Shown: positions 1-7,751 of the stretch, piece by piece | Layout of the letters: the number at the start of each line of letters is the position of its first letter | How positions within the stretch are numbered: position 1 is the stretch's first letter | DNA from: Lachnospira sp. UBA5912 | GTDB taxonomy: Bacteria > Bacillota > Clostridia > Lachnospirales > Lachnospiraceae | Assembly (NCBI GenBank): GCA_002435585.1 | Contig: DJDY01000106.1 | Coordinates: forward strand, 2,391-20,865 | Reading direction: 5' to 3' | Length of the DNA: 18,475 bases | Program-made: the position numbers and the translations under genes | Notes under the pieces: generated by a model | Told to the model about the DNA's origin: nothing | What the model saw: only the letters and a program-made list of their open reading frames with translations | Databases searched by the model: none

Positions 1-51
1 CTTGCACAGGCTAATCAGCAGAAACAGGGAGTATTATCACTTCTTCAGTAA
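1..51 (+). CDS. fliC: Flagellin, C-terminal end (partial)
   Basis: Only the last 16 codons and the TAA stop are inside the window; the reading frame enters from the left edge. The peptide LAQANQQKQGVLSLLQ matches the usual end of bacterial flagellins, where a C-terminal helix carrying a MLAQANQ-type motif is followed by a short VLSLL tail and the chain stops. This helix belongs to the D0 domain that lines the filament core and carries export and assembly contacts. The open frame is immediately followed by an intrinsic terminator, so the flagellin message probably ends here and the glycan genes downstream form a separate or read-through unit. The identification rests on a very short tail, but the motif is distinctive. 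Confidence 0.75.
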   Translation, partial: LAQANQQKQGVLSLLQ

Positions 52-73
52 TTATATGATTAATAGTGATTTT

Positions 74-107
74 AAAGCCAATGATTTAATAGTCATTGGC
101 TTTTTTT
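74..107 (+). terminator. Intrinsic terminator of flagellin gene
   Basis: An 11-bp perfect stem (AAAGCCAATGA paired with TCATTGGCTTT) with an 8-nt loop runs directly into a T-tract. It lies 22 bases after the flagellin stop, the classical position for a strong Rho-independent terminator on a highly expressed gene. Confidence 0.9.
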
Positions 108-125
108 AACATAGGGAATTAATCG

Positions 126-139
126 GCAATCAGGATTGC
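126..139. other. Short inverted repeat in leader of first licD-like gene
   Basis: GCAATCAGGATTGC is a 6-bp perfect dyad with a 2-base centre, placed between the flagellin terminator and the ribosome site of the next gene. It could be an operator half-site pair, but its size is compatible with chance in AT-rich DNA. I see no convincing sigma-70 or sigma-28 promoter between 108 and 168. Confidence 0.2.
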
Positions 140-168
140 AATTACAGAAGTGATAAGGAGAGTTATGT

Positions 169-1080
169 ATGAATATACCAGAAGGATACCTTAATGGTGA
201 GATTCGAGATGGCTTTTATGTAGAAAGTATGATGAAGAAAGCCTGGGCAGCAGAAATAGAAGTACTTAATGAGGTTGACAGAATATGCAGACAGCATGAT
301 ATCCAGTATTTCGCAGATTGGGGAACATTGCTTGGAACTATCAGGCACAAAGGTTTTGTTCCATGGGATGACGATATGGATATAACCATGAAAAGAGAAG
401 ACTATACTAGATTCTGCCAGATAGTGCAACAGGAGCATGACGATCTTGAGATAATTAACTTTCATACAGATCCAGAATGGAAAGATATGTTATCAAGAGT
501 AATTAATGGAAGAAAAGTTGACTATACAGAGGAACATTTGAAGAAATATCATGGATTTCCATATGTTGCAGGACTTGATATTTTTCCACTTGATTATGTG
601 GCACCGACAGAAGAAGAGGATGAGATTCACTGTAGTATGATATCTATAGTAGAGGCTTTTTCTGCCAATATAAGAAATAATACGGTAACGCCGGAAGAGA
701 TAGAACAGACCACTAAAGATATAGAGCAGATGTGCGGCGTTAAGTTTAACAATATTGAACCACTTGCAACTCAGCTTCTAAAGCTTGGTGAGAGACTTAG
801 TATGCTGTACACGGATGAGGAATCACATGCATTAGCACTTATGGGTGATCATGCGGGTCCACGTCCGTTAGATGTATATCCTAAAGAATATTATAGCGAA
901 AGTATATATATGCCTTTTGAATACACAACTATTCCAGTACCGGTTGGATATGAGAAAATATTAAGACAAAAGTATGGAGAAAACTATATGATTCCTTATC
1001 TTGGAGGAACTAATCACGAATATCCATTCTATAGAAAACAGCAGAGAGAAGTATACAGACAGATGGGAATAATAGTGTGA
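169..1080 (+). CDS. LicD family phosphotransferase
   Basis: This 303-residue protein has the LicD core near its N-terminus: FADWGTLLG at residues 48-56, RHKGF at 59-63 and WDDDMDI at 66-72. The cluster of acidic residues is the expected metal and nucleotide site in this nucleotidyltransferase-like fold. A later GLDIFPLDY segment is also typical. Known LicD and fukutin-family proteins transfer phosphocholine or polyol phosphate (for example ribitol phosphate) from a CDP-activated donor to a glycan; the substrate here is unknown. The start is supported by AAGGAG eight bases upstream. No signal peptide or membrane segment is visible, so it should act in the cytoplasm. The next gene starts 4 bases after the stop, and that gene carries a cytidylyltransferase domain, which fits supply of a CDP donor. 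It is closely similar along its length to the LicD protein at 8091. Confidence 0.93.
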   Translation: MNIPEGYLNGEIRDGFYVESMMKKAWAAEIEVLNEVDRICRQHDIQYFADWGTLLGTIRHKGFVPWDDDMDITMKREDYTRFCQIVQQEHDDLEIINFHTDPEWKDMLSRVINGRKVDYTEEHLKKYHGFPYVAGLDIFPLDYVAPTEEEDEIHCSMISIVEAFSANIRNNTVTPEEIEQTTKDIEQMCGVKFNNIEPLATQLLKLGERLSMLYTDEESHALALMGDHAGPRPLDVYPKEYYSESIYMPFEYTTIPVPVGYEKILRQKYGENYMIPYLGGTNHEYPFYRKQQREVYRQMGIIV

Positions 1081-1084
1081 TAGT

Positions 1085-2431
1085 ATGAAGAAGGTTATTA
1101 CGTATGGAACATATGACCTGTTTCATCAGGGACATTATAATCTGTTGAAAAGAGCTAAGGAGCTTGGAGATTATCTTATAGTAGGCGTTACTACAGAACA
1201 TTTCGATGAAGCAAGAGGCAAGGTAAATGTAGTTGATCCTATCATGGACAGGATAGAGAATGTCAGAAAAACAGGTTTTGCTGATATGATTATAGTAGAA
1301 GATCACGAGGGACAGAAGATAGAGGATATCCAGAAGTATGATGTAGATATATTTACAGTTGGTTCAGACTGGGTAGGAACCTTTGATTATCTTAATTCAT
1401 TCTGCAAGGTTGTGTATCTTGACAGAACACCGGGAATATCTTCTACACTTTTAAGAAAGAAACAGTTTAACATAGTAAGAATCGGAATAGTTGGAACTGG
1501 CAGGATTGCACCAAGATTCATATCAGAGGCCAAGTATGTCAGTGGTCTTACTATAGAATATGCTTATAATCCGGTTAAGGATAGCGCGGACAGATTCGCA
1601 GCGAGTGAAAAGATAAAATGTATTACACAGGATTATGACAGCTTTCTTGATAAAGTAGATGCTGTATATATAGCTTCTCCGAATGAGACACATTATGAAT
1701 ATGCAAGAAGAGCGATAGAATCAGGTAAGCATGTTTTATCTGAAAAGCCACTTTCTTTCACAAAGAAAGAGAGTGAGGAGTTATATAATCTTGCTAAAAA
1801 GAATAAGGTAGTGCTTATGGAGGCTGTTAAGGCAGCATATTGTCCAGGTTTCCAGCAGCTTATTAATGTGGCAAAGTCAGGTAAGATAGGTAAGATAATA
1901 GATGTTGAGGCATCATTTACAAGACTTGCAGATAAAGCATCGAGAGAAAGAACTGATGCAAGATATGGCGGTTCATTTCTTGAGTTTGGACCAAGTGTGT
2001 TAGTTCCTGTCATTAAGCTTATGGGAAGTGACTATGAGAGAGTAAGCTTTGACAGTATATATGATGAATCAGGAGTTGATATATATACCAAGGCGGATAT
2101 AAGATATCCAGATGGTTTTGCGACTGTTAAGACAGGAGTGGGTGTTAAGACAGAAGGACAGCTGGTAGTATCGGGAACTGAAGGCTATATCATAGCACAG
2201 TCTCCATGGTGGCTCATGCGCCAGTTTGATGTAAGATATGAGGATGCATCAAAGATAGAGCACTATGAGCCTAGATTCTTAGGAGATGGATTAAGATACG
2301 AGATAAGTGATTTCGTATCTAAGATTAATGGAACTGATAAAAAAGATTACAAGCTTACAGCGGGTGAGTCGGTGCTTATGTCAGAATTTATAGAGAAGTT
2401 CATGGATTATAAAAATATCTGCTTATTATAG
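1085..2431 (+). CDS. Cytidylyltransferase / Gfo-Idh-MocA oxidoreductase fusion
   Basis: This 448-residue protein joins two enzymes. Residues 1 to about 127 resemble glycerol-3-phosphate cytidylyltransferase (TagD type): GTYDLFHQGH at 8-17 is the HxGH nucleotide motif and RTPGISST at 114-121 is the second signature. Residues about 129-448 form a Gfo/Idh/MocA NAD(P)-dependent oxidoreductase, with GIVGTGRI at 134-141 for the dinucleotide and EKP at 220-222, where the Lys is the usual catalytic residue. The likely role (inference) is reduction of a sugar or keto-polyol phosphate and its activation as a CDP conjugate. The substrate is unknown and need not be glycerol phosphate. The start lies 4 bases after the LicD stop with only a weak ribosome site, which suggests translational coupling. 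The oxidoreductase half is clearly paralogous to the N-terminal half of the protein at 4897. Confidence 0.93.
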   Translation: MKKVITYGTYDLFHQGHYNLLKRAKELGDYLIVGVTTEHFDEARGKVNVVDPIMDRIENVRKTGFADMIIVEDHEGQKIEDIQKYDVDIFTVGSDWVGTFDYLNSFCKVVYLDRTPGISSTLLRKKQFNIVRIGIVGTGRIAPRFISEAKYVSGLTIEYAYNPVKDSADRFAASEKIKCITQDYDSFLDKVDAVYIASPNETHYEYARRAIESGKHVLSEKPLSFTKKESEELYNLAKKNKVVLMEAVKAAYCPGFQQLINVAKSGKIGKIIDVEASFTRLADKASRERTDARYGGSFLEFGPSVLVPVIKLMGSDYERVSFDSIYDESGVDIYTKADIRYPDGFATVKTGVGVKTEGQLVVSGTEGYIIAQSPWWLMRQFDVRYEDASKIEHYEPRFLGDGLRYEISDFVSKINGTDKKDYKLTAGESVLMSEFIEKFMDYKNICLL

Positions 2432-2437
2432 CAGATA
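2416..2437 (+). other. Hairpin spanning the stop codon of the fusion gene
   Basis: A 7-bp perfect stem, TATCTGC and GCAGATA, encloses an 8-nt loop that contains most of the TAG stop. There is no T-tract, so it is not a normal terminator. It may protect mRNA ends or influence coupling to the gene 43 bases downstream, or be chance. Confidence 0.3.
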
Positions 2438-2474
2438 CAATATATGGATGGACACAAGGAAAGGAAGATAAAAA

Positions 2475-3611
2475 GTGAAAACAGGAATTCAGTATGCTGA
2501 AGGTTTGTCAGTAGAAAGTGCAGTAGAGAGTGGATTTGCCAATATTGAATTATGTATGGATGATATTGATAAGCTGGATGACATCAAGGCTTTAGGAGGC
2601 AGAATTGCTGGGATAAATATTAATCTTAACACAATGCTTGCATCAAAAACAGGTGATAAAGCTGATAGGGAAGTGTTGTCAGAGAATGCTGTGGAAATAT
2701 TTGGAAAAGCAATATCATATGCCACGGATGGTATATGTTCATACATGGTTATTAATACAGAGGGAGTTAACAGTAAGGCTGTGCTCGAACAGCTTGTAAG
2801 TGAGAGCCTGGAAATGTTAAAGATATGCAGTGATCGTAAAGAACCAGTGTCAATATATGTAGAGAATGGATACAAGTACGAGTATGGCAGGTATTATCAT
2901 AATGGATATTCTGACTGGCGTGAACTTATGTCTCTTATAAACAGCTTAGAAGCACTTTGTCCATGGATTAACTGGAAAATATGCATAAGTGTGGGGCATA
3001 CGAATCTGCTCGGTATTAATATAAGAGATATGGTTCGTGTATGTGGAAAGCATATAGGTCTTGTACATGTTAACGATAACAACGGTCTTAGTGATCAGCA
3101 TCAGATGCCATATACATTTACAACGGGAAGAGGTGTACTTTCAACAGACTGGCCAAGATTTATAGGAGCACTTTATACGGCAAAGTTTGATGGATATATA
3201 ATTTTTGATAATAAAGGCACATTTGCAAGAACTCCACAGAAGCTTCACAAGGTTATACTGGAGCTTATGAAGGCATGCGTAGATGAGTGGGAGGAGAACT
3301 GCTTTAATGCAGAAAAATATATTGGACAGAAGGATAAAAAGCTTATACTTTTTGGCTCTGGAAGAATGGCACAGACGTATATGGATTATTGGGGTGAAAG
3401 ATATAAGCCAGCGTTTGTTGTAGATAATAATTCACAGAGATGGGGACAACAGTTTATGGGAGTTCCAATCAAATCACCAGATGCTATACTTGATATTCCA
3501 GCTGAGCAAAGAAATGTATGGATATGTAATCTTAATTACGATATTATTGGCAATCAGCTTGATGGCATGGGAATAGAGTACAGATGTTACAGAGATTTAT
3601 ATTTTGTATAA
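2475..3611 (+). CDS. TIM-barrel sugar epimerase-like protein with altered metal site and C-terminal Rossmann-like domain
   Basis: The start is GTG, preceded by an AAGGAAAGGAAG-type purine run. Residues 1 to about 275 resemble the xylose-isomerase-like TIM barrel (AP endonuclease 2 family), seen in E130 within YVENG, GH at 174-175, HVND at 198-201 and DQHQMPY at 207-213. Compared with the sister protein at 3772, several positions expected to hold metal ligands differ: the LDAGH aspartate is S172, the HLH second histidine is N200 and the final strand glutamate is D245. Residues about 287-378 add a small Rossmann-like domain beginning LILFGSGRMAQ with a VVDNN strand end; a similar module starts the protein at 16991. 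It may be an epimerase with changed chemistry, a non-catalytic binding protein, or a decaying copy, although the frame is fully intact. The extra domain may bind a nucleotide or nucleotide sugar (inference). Confidence 0.8.
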   Translation: MKTGIQYAEGLSVESAVESGFANIELCMDDIDKLDDIKALGGRIAGININLNTMLASKTGDKADREVLSENAVEIFGKAISYATDGICSYMVINTEGVNSKAVLEQLVSESLEMLKICSDRKEPVSIYVENGYKYEYGRYYHNGYSDWRELMSLINSLEALCPWINWKICISVGHTNLLGINIRDMVRVCGKHIGLVHVNDNNGLSDQHQMPYTFTTGRGVLSTDWPRFIGALYTAKFDGYIIFDNKGTFARTPQKLHKVILELMKACVDEWEENCFNAEKYIGQKDKKLILFGSGRMAQTYMDYWGERYKPAFVVDNNSQRWGQQFMGVPIKSPDAILDIPAEQRNVWICNLNYDIIGNQLDGMGIEYRCYRDLYFV

Positions 3612-3771
3612 GATACATATTGTTAATATGTGTATAGTATAATGATCAGAAGATAAGAAAGCAATTCATGACCGCATGATAAGAATCTGGGATTGATGTA
3701 TAACATAACGATAAAAGATCAAATAAAAATGTGAATGTGGAGATTGATATAAATCCAGGAACGGAGATTAT

Positions 3772-4713
3772 ATGTTAGAGATTGGAGTACAGACTAAGGG
3801 AATATTACCTGAGATGACTATAGATAAAGGCTTCAGACTCATAAGTGAGGCAGGTTTTTCAAGAGTTGATATAAATATAGATACATTTCTTAAAAACAAT
3901 GATTTATATGCGGGAAAAGTTAATAAATTCTTTGATGCATCGTTGGAAGAATTGTGTGCGTATTTTGAACAGTATACACAGGCTATGGACAAGTATGGAA
4001 TAAAACCATCACAGATGCATGCGCCATATCCGGTATGGGTATGGGGGCGTAACGAACAGAATGATTATATGCAGGGAAATGTTATACCTAAGAGCATTCT
4101 TATAGCAGAGGTGTTAGGAGTGCCATGGGTTGTTATACATCCTTTCAAGATGCAGTATCAATATGATATTGCATATGATAAGGAACAGGAAAAGAAAGAT
4201 AATATAGAATATTTCAGAATGCTTATACCGATACTTAAACAGTGTAAGGTTGGTGTATGCTTCGAGAACTTATATGAAGGTATGGGGCAGAGATTAACTG
4301 AAGGTGTGTGTGCTGATCCGTATGATGCTGTATGGTATATAGACACGCTTAATGATATAGCGGGTGAAGAACTTTTCGGATTTTGCCTTGATGCAGGACA
4401 TCTTCAGCTTGTCAAAAGAGATCCATATGAATTCATAAAGGTTATAGGAAGCAGACTTAAGGTGCTTCATCTTCATGAAAATGATGCAGTAGGGGATCTT
4501 CATCAGATGCCTTATACGTTTGGCAGCAGCCAGTATGAAGGACAAAGATGGGACAGATTATATAAAGGACTTAAAGAGATAAGATTTAATGGAACTCTTA
4601 GCTTTGAGACATTTCCGTGTGTAAACAGCTTCCCTACAGGCATGACAAAGCCGGTACTTAAAGCAATCCATGGAATAGGTGAGTATATGGCAGAGCAGAT
4701 TGAGAATATGTGA
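3772..4713 (+). CDS. TIM-barrel sugar phosphate isomerase/epimerase
   Basis: This 313-residue protein is a single xylose-isomerase-like TIM barrel. The expected metal and catalytic positions are visible: H83 in MHAPYP, H123 in VIHP, E165 in CFENL, D207 and H210 in CLDAGH, H233 and H235 in LHLHEND, D242 and H244 in GDLHQ, and E279 in SFET. This set is typical of divalent-metal-dependent sugar or sugar phosphate isomerases and epimerases, so it should be active; the substrate is not predictable. An ACGGAGA ribosome site lies about 7 bases before the ATG. It follows a 160-bp spacer with a 7-bp hairpin and a TATAAT-like hexamer (3638-3643) but no good -35, so a separate promoter is possible but unproven. 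It is a paralogue of the protein at 2475, sharing the unusual HQMPYTF stretch. Confidence 0.88.
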   Translation: MLEIGVQTKGILPEMTIDKGFRLISEAGFSRVDINIDTFLKNNDLYAGKVNKFFDASLEELCAYFEQYTQAMDKYGIKPSQMHAPYPVWVWGRNEQNDYMQGNVIPKSILIAEVLGVPWVVIHPFKMQYQYDIAYDKEQEKKDNIEYFRMLIPILKQCKVGVCFENLYEGMGQRLTEGVCADPYDAVWYIDTLNDIAGEELFGFCLDAGHLQLVKRDPYEFIKVIGSRLKVLHLHENDAVGDLHQMPYTFGSSQYEGQRWDRLYKGLKEIRFNGTLSFETFPCVNSFPTGMTKPVLKAIHGIGEYMAEQIENM

Positions 4714-4729
4714 TGTGATATGTGAAAAT

Positions 4730-4769
4730 AAAAAGATGCATATGCACCTTTTTGTGGGAAGCCAAGGTG
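4730..4769 (+). promoter_or_regulatory. Terminator-like hairpin with competing alternative stem
   Basis: At 4730-4753, five A and a G pair with CTTTTT around an inner TGC/GCA stem and a 4-nt loop, with one A-C mismatch. It begins 17 bases after the epimerase stop and is A-tract/U-tract in form. A second stem, CACCTT (4745-4750) with AAGGTG (4764-4769), uses the same 3' arm and cannot form at the same time. This is terminator/antiterminator-like, but no ligand-binding fold or leader peptide is recognised. Confidence 0.4.
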
Positions 4770-4896
4770 TAAAATATCTTTTGTCCAAACATCATATATA
4801 TGAGCACAGAAAAAAGTATGGTAAATATATGAGCGAAAACACATGACAAAAAATGAGTGTAGAAAATGTATACAAAAAGAGAGGAACAATAATAAT

Positions 4897-6666
4897 ATGC
4901 GCATAGGAATAATAGGAACGGGCAGGATAGCAGCAAGGTTTGCAGATACGGCACTGACAGGTGTTGATAGCGCATATATAAGCTGTGTATATAACCCAAG
5001 GGAAGAAAGTGCAGTAAGATTCATACAGCAGCATAATATACAGGCATGTACAACCGACTGGGATGAATTCGTTGATAATATAGATGCAGCATATGTAGCT
5101 TCACCGCATGAAACACACTATGAATACAGCAGAAAGCTTCTGCTTAAAGGAAAGCATGTATTGTGCGAGAAACCAGCAGCACTTATGAAAAAGCAAGTGA
5201 TGGAACTCATAGATATAGCACATGATAAAGGACTTGTGTATATGGAGGCTATAAAGACCGCCTATTGTCCTGGATACAAGGCTCTTATACAGATAGCAGA
5301 AAGTGGAAGGATAGGAAGAATAGTTGAGGTTGAAGCAGCCTTTTCAAGACTTACACCGCTTAACACAAGAGAATATAAGGATGAAGATTGTAATGGCAGC
5401 TTTCTTGAGTTTGGCAGTTATACATTACTTCCAGTACTAAGACTCCTTGGCTGTGAATATGATGATGTTACATTCAGGACAGTAAGAGCACAGAATGGTG
5501 TGGATGCATATACGAAAGCATTTATTGAGTATAAAGATAGAGATAAGACTGGCTGTGTAGATAAGACTGCTATAGTAAAGACAGGACTTGCTGCCAAGAC
5601 GGAGGGACAGTTAGTTATAACAGGTACTAATGGATATATACTTGCTAAGTCACCATGGTGGCTTACGAAGGAATTCGAAGTAAGATACGAGGATCCTGGA
5701 AAGATAGAGCGGTACAAGTTTGAATATGAAGGAACAGGATTATGTTATGAAGTCAGAGAATTCCTAAGTAGGATTAAGTATGCAGATGCGAATAATGAAA
5801 CATGTATATATAGTGGATCAGAAGATATAAGTATAGCAATGGCTGGTATTATAGAGCAATTCACCAATTGGAATACACCGTTGTATAAAGATATGCATAA
5901 TCAATTCCTTAAGACCGGAAAAAACAAAGCAATGCCTAAGATATGGGCTCATAGGGGCTGTTGTACGTTATATCCTGAGAATACGCTTGAAGCTTTTAAT
6001 GCGGCAGCTATGCTTGAAGGGCTGACAGGTATAGAGCTTGATATACAGCTTACAGCTGATGGAGAGATGGTAGTGTTTCATGATGAGAATCTTAAAAGGG
6101 TTACTCATATAGACAGAAATGTAAGAAGCTGTACGCTTGCTGAGATAAAGAGCATAGCTATTCCTGCAAATGATGGTAAGTATTGCAATATACCAACACT
6201 TGAAGAAGTACTTGTTATGATGAAACCATATTGTGAAAGCAGAGGGATACTTATTAATATAGAGCTTAAGACAAGTGTTATAAGATATGATGGTATAGAG
6301 AGCAAAGCATATGAGCTTGTAAGAAAATATGGGATGGAGCAGTATATAGTATGGTCTTCATTCCTTGCTGAATCAGTTGATATCATAAAAAGGATAGACA
6401 GCAATGCCAAAACGGCAGTACTTGCAATGTCGCTTGAGGAATGTATATCAATGGCAAGAGCTACACATGCAGATGCACTCCATCCATACATAGGAGGACT
6501 TGTATATGCACTTCCACAGGATATGCAGGGAATGCCGGTCAGAGCATGGAATGGCGATGAACCATTCTTTAACGATGGCAGACCATTAAAAGAAGCACAC
6601 CTTGAGGAATACAGATATTATGGTGCAACAGATATATTCACGAATATACCTGAAAGATATGTGTGA
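4897..6666 (+). CDS. Gfo-Idh-MocA oxidoreductase / glycerophosphodiester phosphodiesterase fusion
   Basis: With the start at 4897 (GAGGAA ten bases upstream; the in-frame ATG at 4843 has no ribosome site and would add 18 polar residues) the protein is 589 residues. Residues 1 to about 330 are a Gfo/Idh/MocA oxidoreductase with GIIGTGRIA at 4-12 and catalytic EKP at 91-93. Residues about 346-589 are a GDPD domain: AHRG at 351-354, PENTLEAF at 360-367, ELD at 380-382, FHDE at 394-397 and IELK at 455-458, which together are the known acid-base and metal residues. The GDPD family hydrolyses glycerophosphodiesters to an alcohol plus glycerol-3-phosphate. No signal peptide is visible, so the activity should be cytoplasmic. 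Joined to a reductase, it may release a polyol phosphate from a diester and then interconvert it (inference). The oxidoreductase half is a paralogue of the one at 1085. Confidence 0.92.
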   Translation: MRIGIIGTGRIAARFADTALTGVDSAYISCVYNPREESAVRFIQQHNIQACTTDWDEFVDNIDAAYVASPHETHYEYSRKLLLKGKHVLCEKPAALMKKQVMELIDIAHDKGLVYMEAIKTAYCPGYKALIQIAESGRIGRIVEVEAAFSRLTPLNTREYKDEDCNGSFLEFGSYTLLPVLRLLGCEYDDVTFRTVRAQNGVDAYTKAFIEYKDRDKTGCVDKTAIVKTGLAAKTEGQLVITGTNGYILAKSPWWLTKEFEVRYEDPGKIERYKFEYEGTGLCYEVREFLSRIKYADANNETCIYSGSEDISIAMAGIIEQFTNWNTPLYKDMHNQFLKTGKNKAMPKIWAHRGCCTLYPENTLEAFNAAAMLEGLTGIELDIQLTADGEMVVFHDENLKRVTHIDRNVRSCTLAEIKSIAIPANDGKYCNIPTLEEVLVMMKPYCESRGILINIELKTSVIRYDGIESKAYELVRKYGMEQYIVWSSFLAESVDIIKRIDSNAKTAVLAMSLEECISMARATHADALHPYIGGLVYALPQDMQGMPVRAWNGDEPFFNDGRPLKEAHLEEYRYYGATDIFTNIPERYV

Positions 6667-6726
6667 TTATAGTTATGCTACGAAGACCATATTTACTGCT
6701 CTGAATTACATTATCTGTTGTAATGT

Positions 6727-6758
6727 CAGTATAGTTATCAATATTTATAACTATACTG
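6727..6758. terminator. Hairpin between convergent genes
   Basis: CAGTATAGTTAT and ATAACTATACTG form a perfect 12-bp stem around an 8-nt loop, between two converging genes (stops at 6666 and 6762). It can fold on either strand and may act as a bidirectional transcript end, but there is no clean T-tract. Confidence 0.5.
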
Positions 6759-6761
6759 CAT

Positions 6762-7751
6762 TTACCACTGTGTTATGCCGGCTTCGGCTATCTTATCATC
6801 AATGAGCTGACTGAATTCTGTATCAGACAGACTACGTTTATATTCATGTTCTATGATTTCCCGAAGAGAGTTTTCCTGCTTTTTGTAAAAAGGATAGTCA
6901 TGTGAACTTGAACACTGTACAGGTGTCATATAATTATCACCGTACTTTATCTTAAGGATACCATCGAAACCTACTGGGACTGGAATAGTAGTGTTTTCAA
7001 ATGGCATATCGATAGTATCAGAGTACCATGCAAGTAACGCGTGATAATCCCATCCACAGGCAAGGTCTATCATGGAGCACACTTCATCAGCATCCTGTGG
7101 TGGACATATAGCAGATAGCATATCAAGAAGCTTCTTAAGCTCATGGACTAAGCGGTTGTTATAATCAAATGATACATTAAACATGGATTCAAGCTGATGA
7201 ACTACCTTAAGAACAGCTTCACTATAAGGAGGACATTCAGGAATACTTGATGCAGCTGACAGCACAAGGTTTATAAGGCGCAACTGCTCATTGAGTGCAT
7301 TTGTGTCCTTGTTGATATAATCAATAGGAAAGATGTCGATACCTATAACATAAGGACAGCCATGGAACCTTCTAAGATAATCTTTAGAGAAATTCATATG
7401 ACGTCCGGTTATAATACGTCCTTTTACATTATCGTGTCCAGGGTCATTATACAGGCTTTTAAGCTCGAAATATTCAGACAGGAGCGGTGGCGCAAGTTCT
7501 AAGAAGCGAGAGTAATCATCTCTTAACATACCTATATCAAGGTCGTCATCCCATGGAATGAAGCCTTTGTGGCGGACTGCACCAAGCAGGGTTCCCCAGT
7601 CAGCAAAGAAACGTATGTTTAATATGTCACATACACGCCTGATTTCCTCCAGCACCTCAAGCTGGGCAGCCCATGCATGTTTCATTCTGGCTTCTATCAA
7701 GAAGCCATCTCTTGTTTCGGCGTTAAAATAATCCTGGGAAAATGTAAGCAT
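6762..7751 (-). CDS. LicD family phosphotransferase (divergent paralogue)
   Basis: This 329-residue protein carries the LicD core at residues 49-73: FADWGTLLG, RHKGFIPW and DDDLDI, followed by GIDIFPIDYI near residue 140. The family transfers phosphocholine or polyol phosphate from CDP donors to glycans. AAGGAG precedes the ATG by 9 bases on the minus strand. It is more divergent from the LicD proteins at 169 and 8091 than they are from each other, is about 25 residues longer, and has an extra C-terminal tail ending in IDDKIAEAGITQW. It is the only minus-strand gene in the first 9 kb, converging on the oxidoreductase-GDPD gene and diverging from the third LicD gene. It may recognise a different acceptor (inference). 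Confidence 0.92.
   Translation of the reverse strand: MLTFSQDYFNAETRDGFLIEARMKHAWAAQLEVLEEIRRVCDILNIRFFADWGTLLGAVRHKGFIPWDDDLDIGMLRDDYSRFLELAPPLLSEYFELKSLYNDPGHDNVKGRIITGRHMNFSKDYLRRFHGCPYVIGIDIFPIDYINKDTNALNEQLRLINLVLSAASSIPECPPYSEAVLKVVHQLESMFNVSFDYNNRLVHELKKLLDMLSAICPPQDADEVCSMIDLACGWDYHALLAWYSDTIDMPFENTTIPVPVGFDGILKIKYGDNYMTPVQCSSSHDYPFYKKQENSLREIIEHEYKRSLSDTEFSQLIDDKIAEAGITQW

Noticed and set aside
3638..3643. TATAAT before the epimerase gene at 3772
   Set aside because: No -35 hexamer at 15-19 bases; AT-rich spacers give such hexamers often. Kept only as a remark in the gene entry.
4512..5024. 170-codon minus-strand open frame rich in Cys, Tyr and Phe
   Set aside because: It lies opposite two strongly supported genes, has no ribosome site, and its composition is what the antisense of AT-rich coding DNA gives.
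6602..6805. 67-codon plus-strand open frame
   Set aside because: It overlaps the end of the oxidoreductase-GDPD gene and the convergent hairpin, with no ribosome site or protein-like pattern.
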